Shown piece after piece: positions 63,901-64,000 of a DNA stretch of 64,000 bases; position 1 is the first letter of the stretch, and every line of letters begins with the position of its first letter. Source of the DNA: Strigamia acuminata (lineage: Eukaryota; Arthropoda; Chilopoda; Geophilomorpha; Linotaeniidae); the NCBI GenBank assembly GCA_949358305.1, contig OX442317.1, forward strand, positions 11,970,186 through 12,034,185, given 5' to 3'. The notes beneath the pieces are model-generated. The model saw only the letters and a list, made by a program, of their open reading frames with translations. It made no database searches and was not told the DNA's origin. The translations under genes were made by a program, and so were the position numbers.

Positions 63901-64000
63901 TTTCGATGCTTCCGACCCGATTGAGACAACATAGAGTTGTTTGAGTCAATGGAAGAATTCAACGTCTGATCATTCGGATTTGAGGAAACGTTGGCTCGAG
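60911..64000 (-). pseudogene. gag-pol: BEL-1 gag, protease, reverse transcriptase and RNase H start (partial)
   Basis: This frame is open from the right edge. It shows the DUF1759-type gag region of BEL/Pao (FEGEVIKFRPFLNNFDAAIHS; the second half of the pattern is EAATLIS..YG), CX2C/CCHC-like zinc motifs (CIFCKADHSSFDC, CYNCLSPNHNAKAC) and a BEL protease with LDPGSHRSYI, where the family has LDSGS or LDTGS. Reverse transcriptase has VAISDIKQAFLQV and YMDDLTSGG (about 800 codons from the edge), and RNase H starts at YCDASPKAYG. A TGA at 61317-61319 interrupts the reverse transcriptase and the frame continues unchanged after it. The left end is cut by Gypsy-N. The TGA, the altered protease motif and the later frameshift make it a pseudogene. 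Confidence 0.9.

Larger units (their letters stand above)
43702..64000 (-). mobile_element. BEL-1: decayed BEL/Pao element interrupted by Gypsy-N
   Basis: Minus-strand gag-pol segments of BEL/Pao type lie at 60911-64000 and 45104-46924 and join in frame (EYILEDF) when Gypsy-N and one TGTA are removed. The element carries an in-frame TGA and a frameshift, so it is inactive. Its 5' end is beyond the right edge. A 3' LTR probably begins near 45047 (minus strand TGTTGCTAGCAG after the purine-rich GCGGGGAAGACG). Its outer end could not be fixed and may lie beyond the Gypsy-E insertion. Confidence 0.85.

Overview
All 64 kb of this window can be read as transposable elements and repeats; I find no host gene, tRNA, rRNA or CRISPR array. 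The genome is eukaryotic and most likely an invertebrate animal, probably an arthropod. The basis is the mix of Ty1/copia, Ty3/gypsy and BEL/Pao elements (BEL/Pao is confined to animals), a Tc1/mariner-type MITE with 'TACAAGGTGTCCC' ends, and a phlebovirus-like glycoprotein gene carried by one gypsy element. Species cannot be settled from this window.

Layout, using my own labels. (1) 1-13322: an old copia element on the minus strand (Copia-A, 5' LTR 12753-13322). It is broken by a related copia (Copia-B, 1-1653, running off the left edge), by a non-coding 8.1 kb LTR element (LARD-1, 2063-10178, twin 1715-bp LTRs, target duplication GAGT) and by a mariner MITE remnant (11540-11624). (2) 13323-17689: a GTAACGGGCC minisatellite with an inverted partner array, then a complex array of GC-rich and AT-rich modules. 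(3) 17690-43701: a young gypsy element on the minus strand (Gypsy-E, twin 1545-bp LTRs, 4-bp target duplication). It has an intact gag-pol of 2003 residues, a two-subunit phlebovirus-like env split by one TGA, a 218-residue sense ORF and a two-exon gene on the opposite strand. A MITE (23614-31644) lies in the intron of that antisense gene, and a complete copia (Copia-C, 23853-30910) lies in the MITE. (4) 43702-64000: a decayed BEL/Pao element on the minus strand, running off the right edge. A complete gypsy element (Gypsy-N, 46925-60910, 1760-bp LTRs that look identical, target duplication TGTA) is inserted in its RNase H domain.

Three elements look potentially autonomous: Copia-C (one 1615-residue ORF), Gypsy-N (gag, pol reached by a -1 frameshift, and a novel third ORF) and Gypsy-E apart from its env stop. 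The features most worth following are: the spliced antisense gene of Gypsy-E; the nuclear-looking ORF3 of Gypsy-N, with zinc-binding cysteines and RNA polymerase II CTD-like repeats; a textbook -1 frameshift signal; two hairpins in the copia leaders supported by compensatory changes across three elements; and the unusual 207-bp duplication flanking Copia-C.

Family names, domains and catalytic motifs were recognised by eye. LTR boundaries come from direct comparison of the two copies within the window. Functions of the accessory ORFs are inference.
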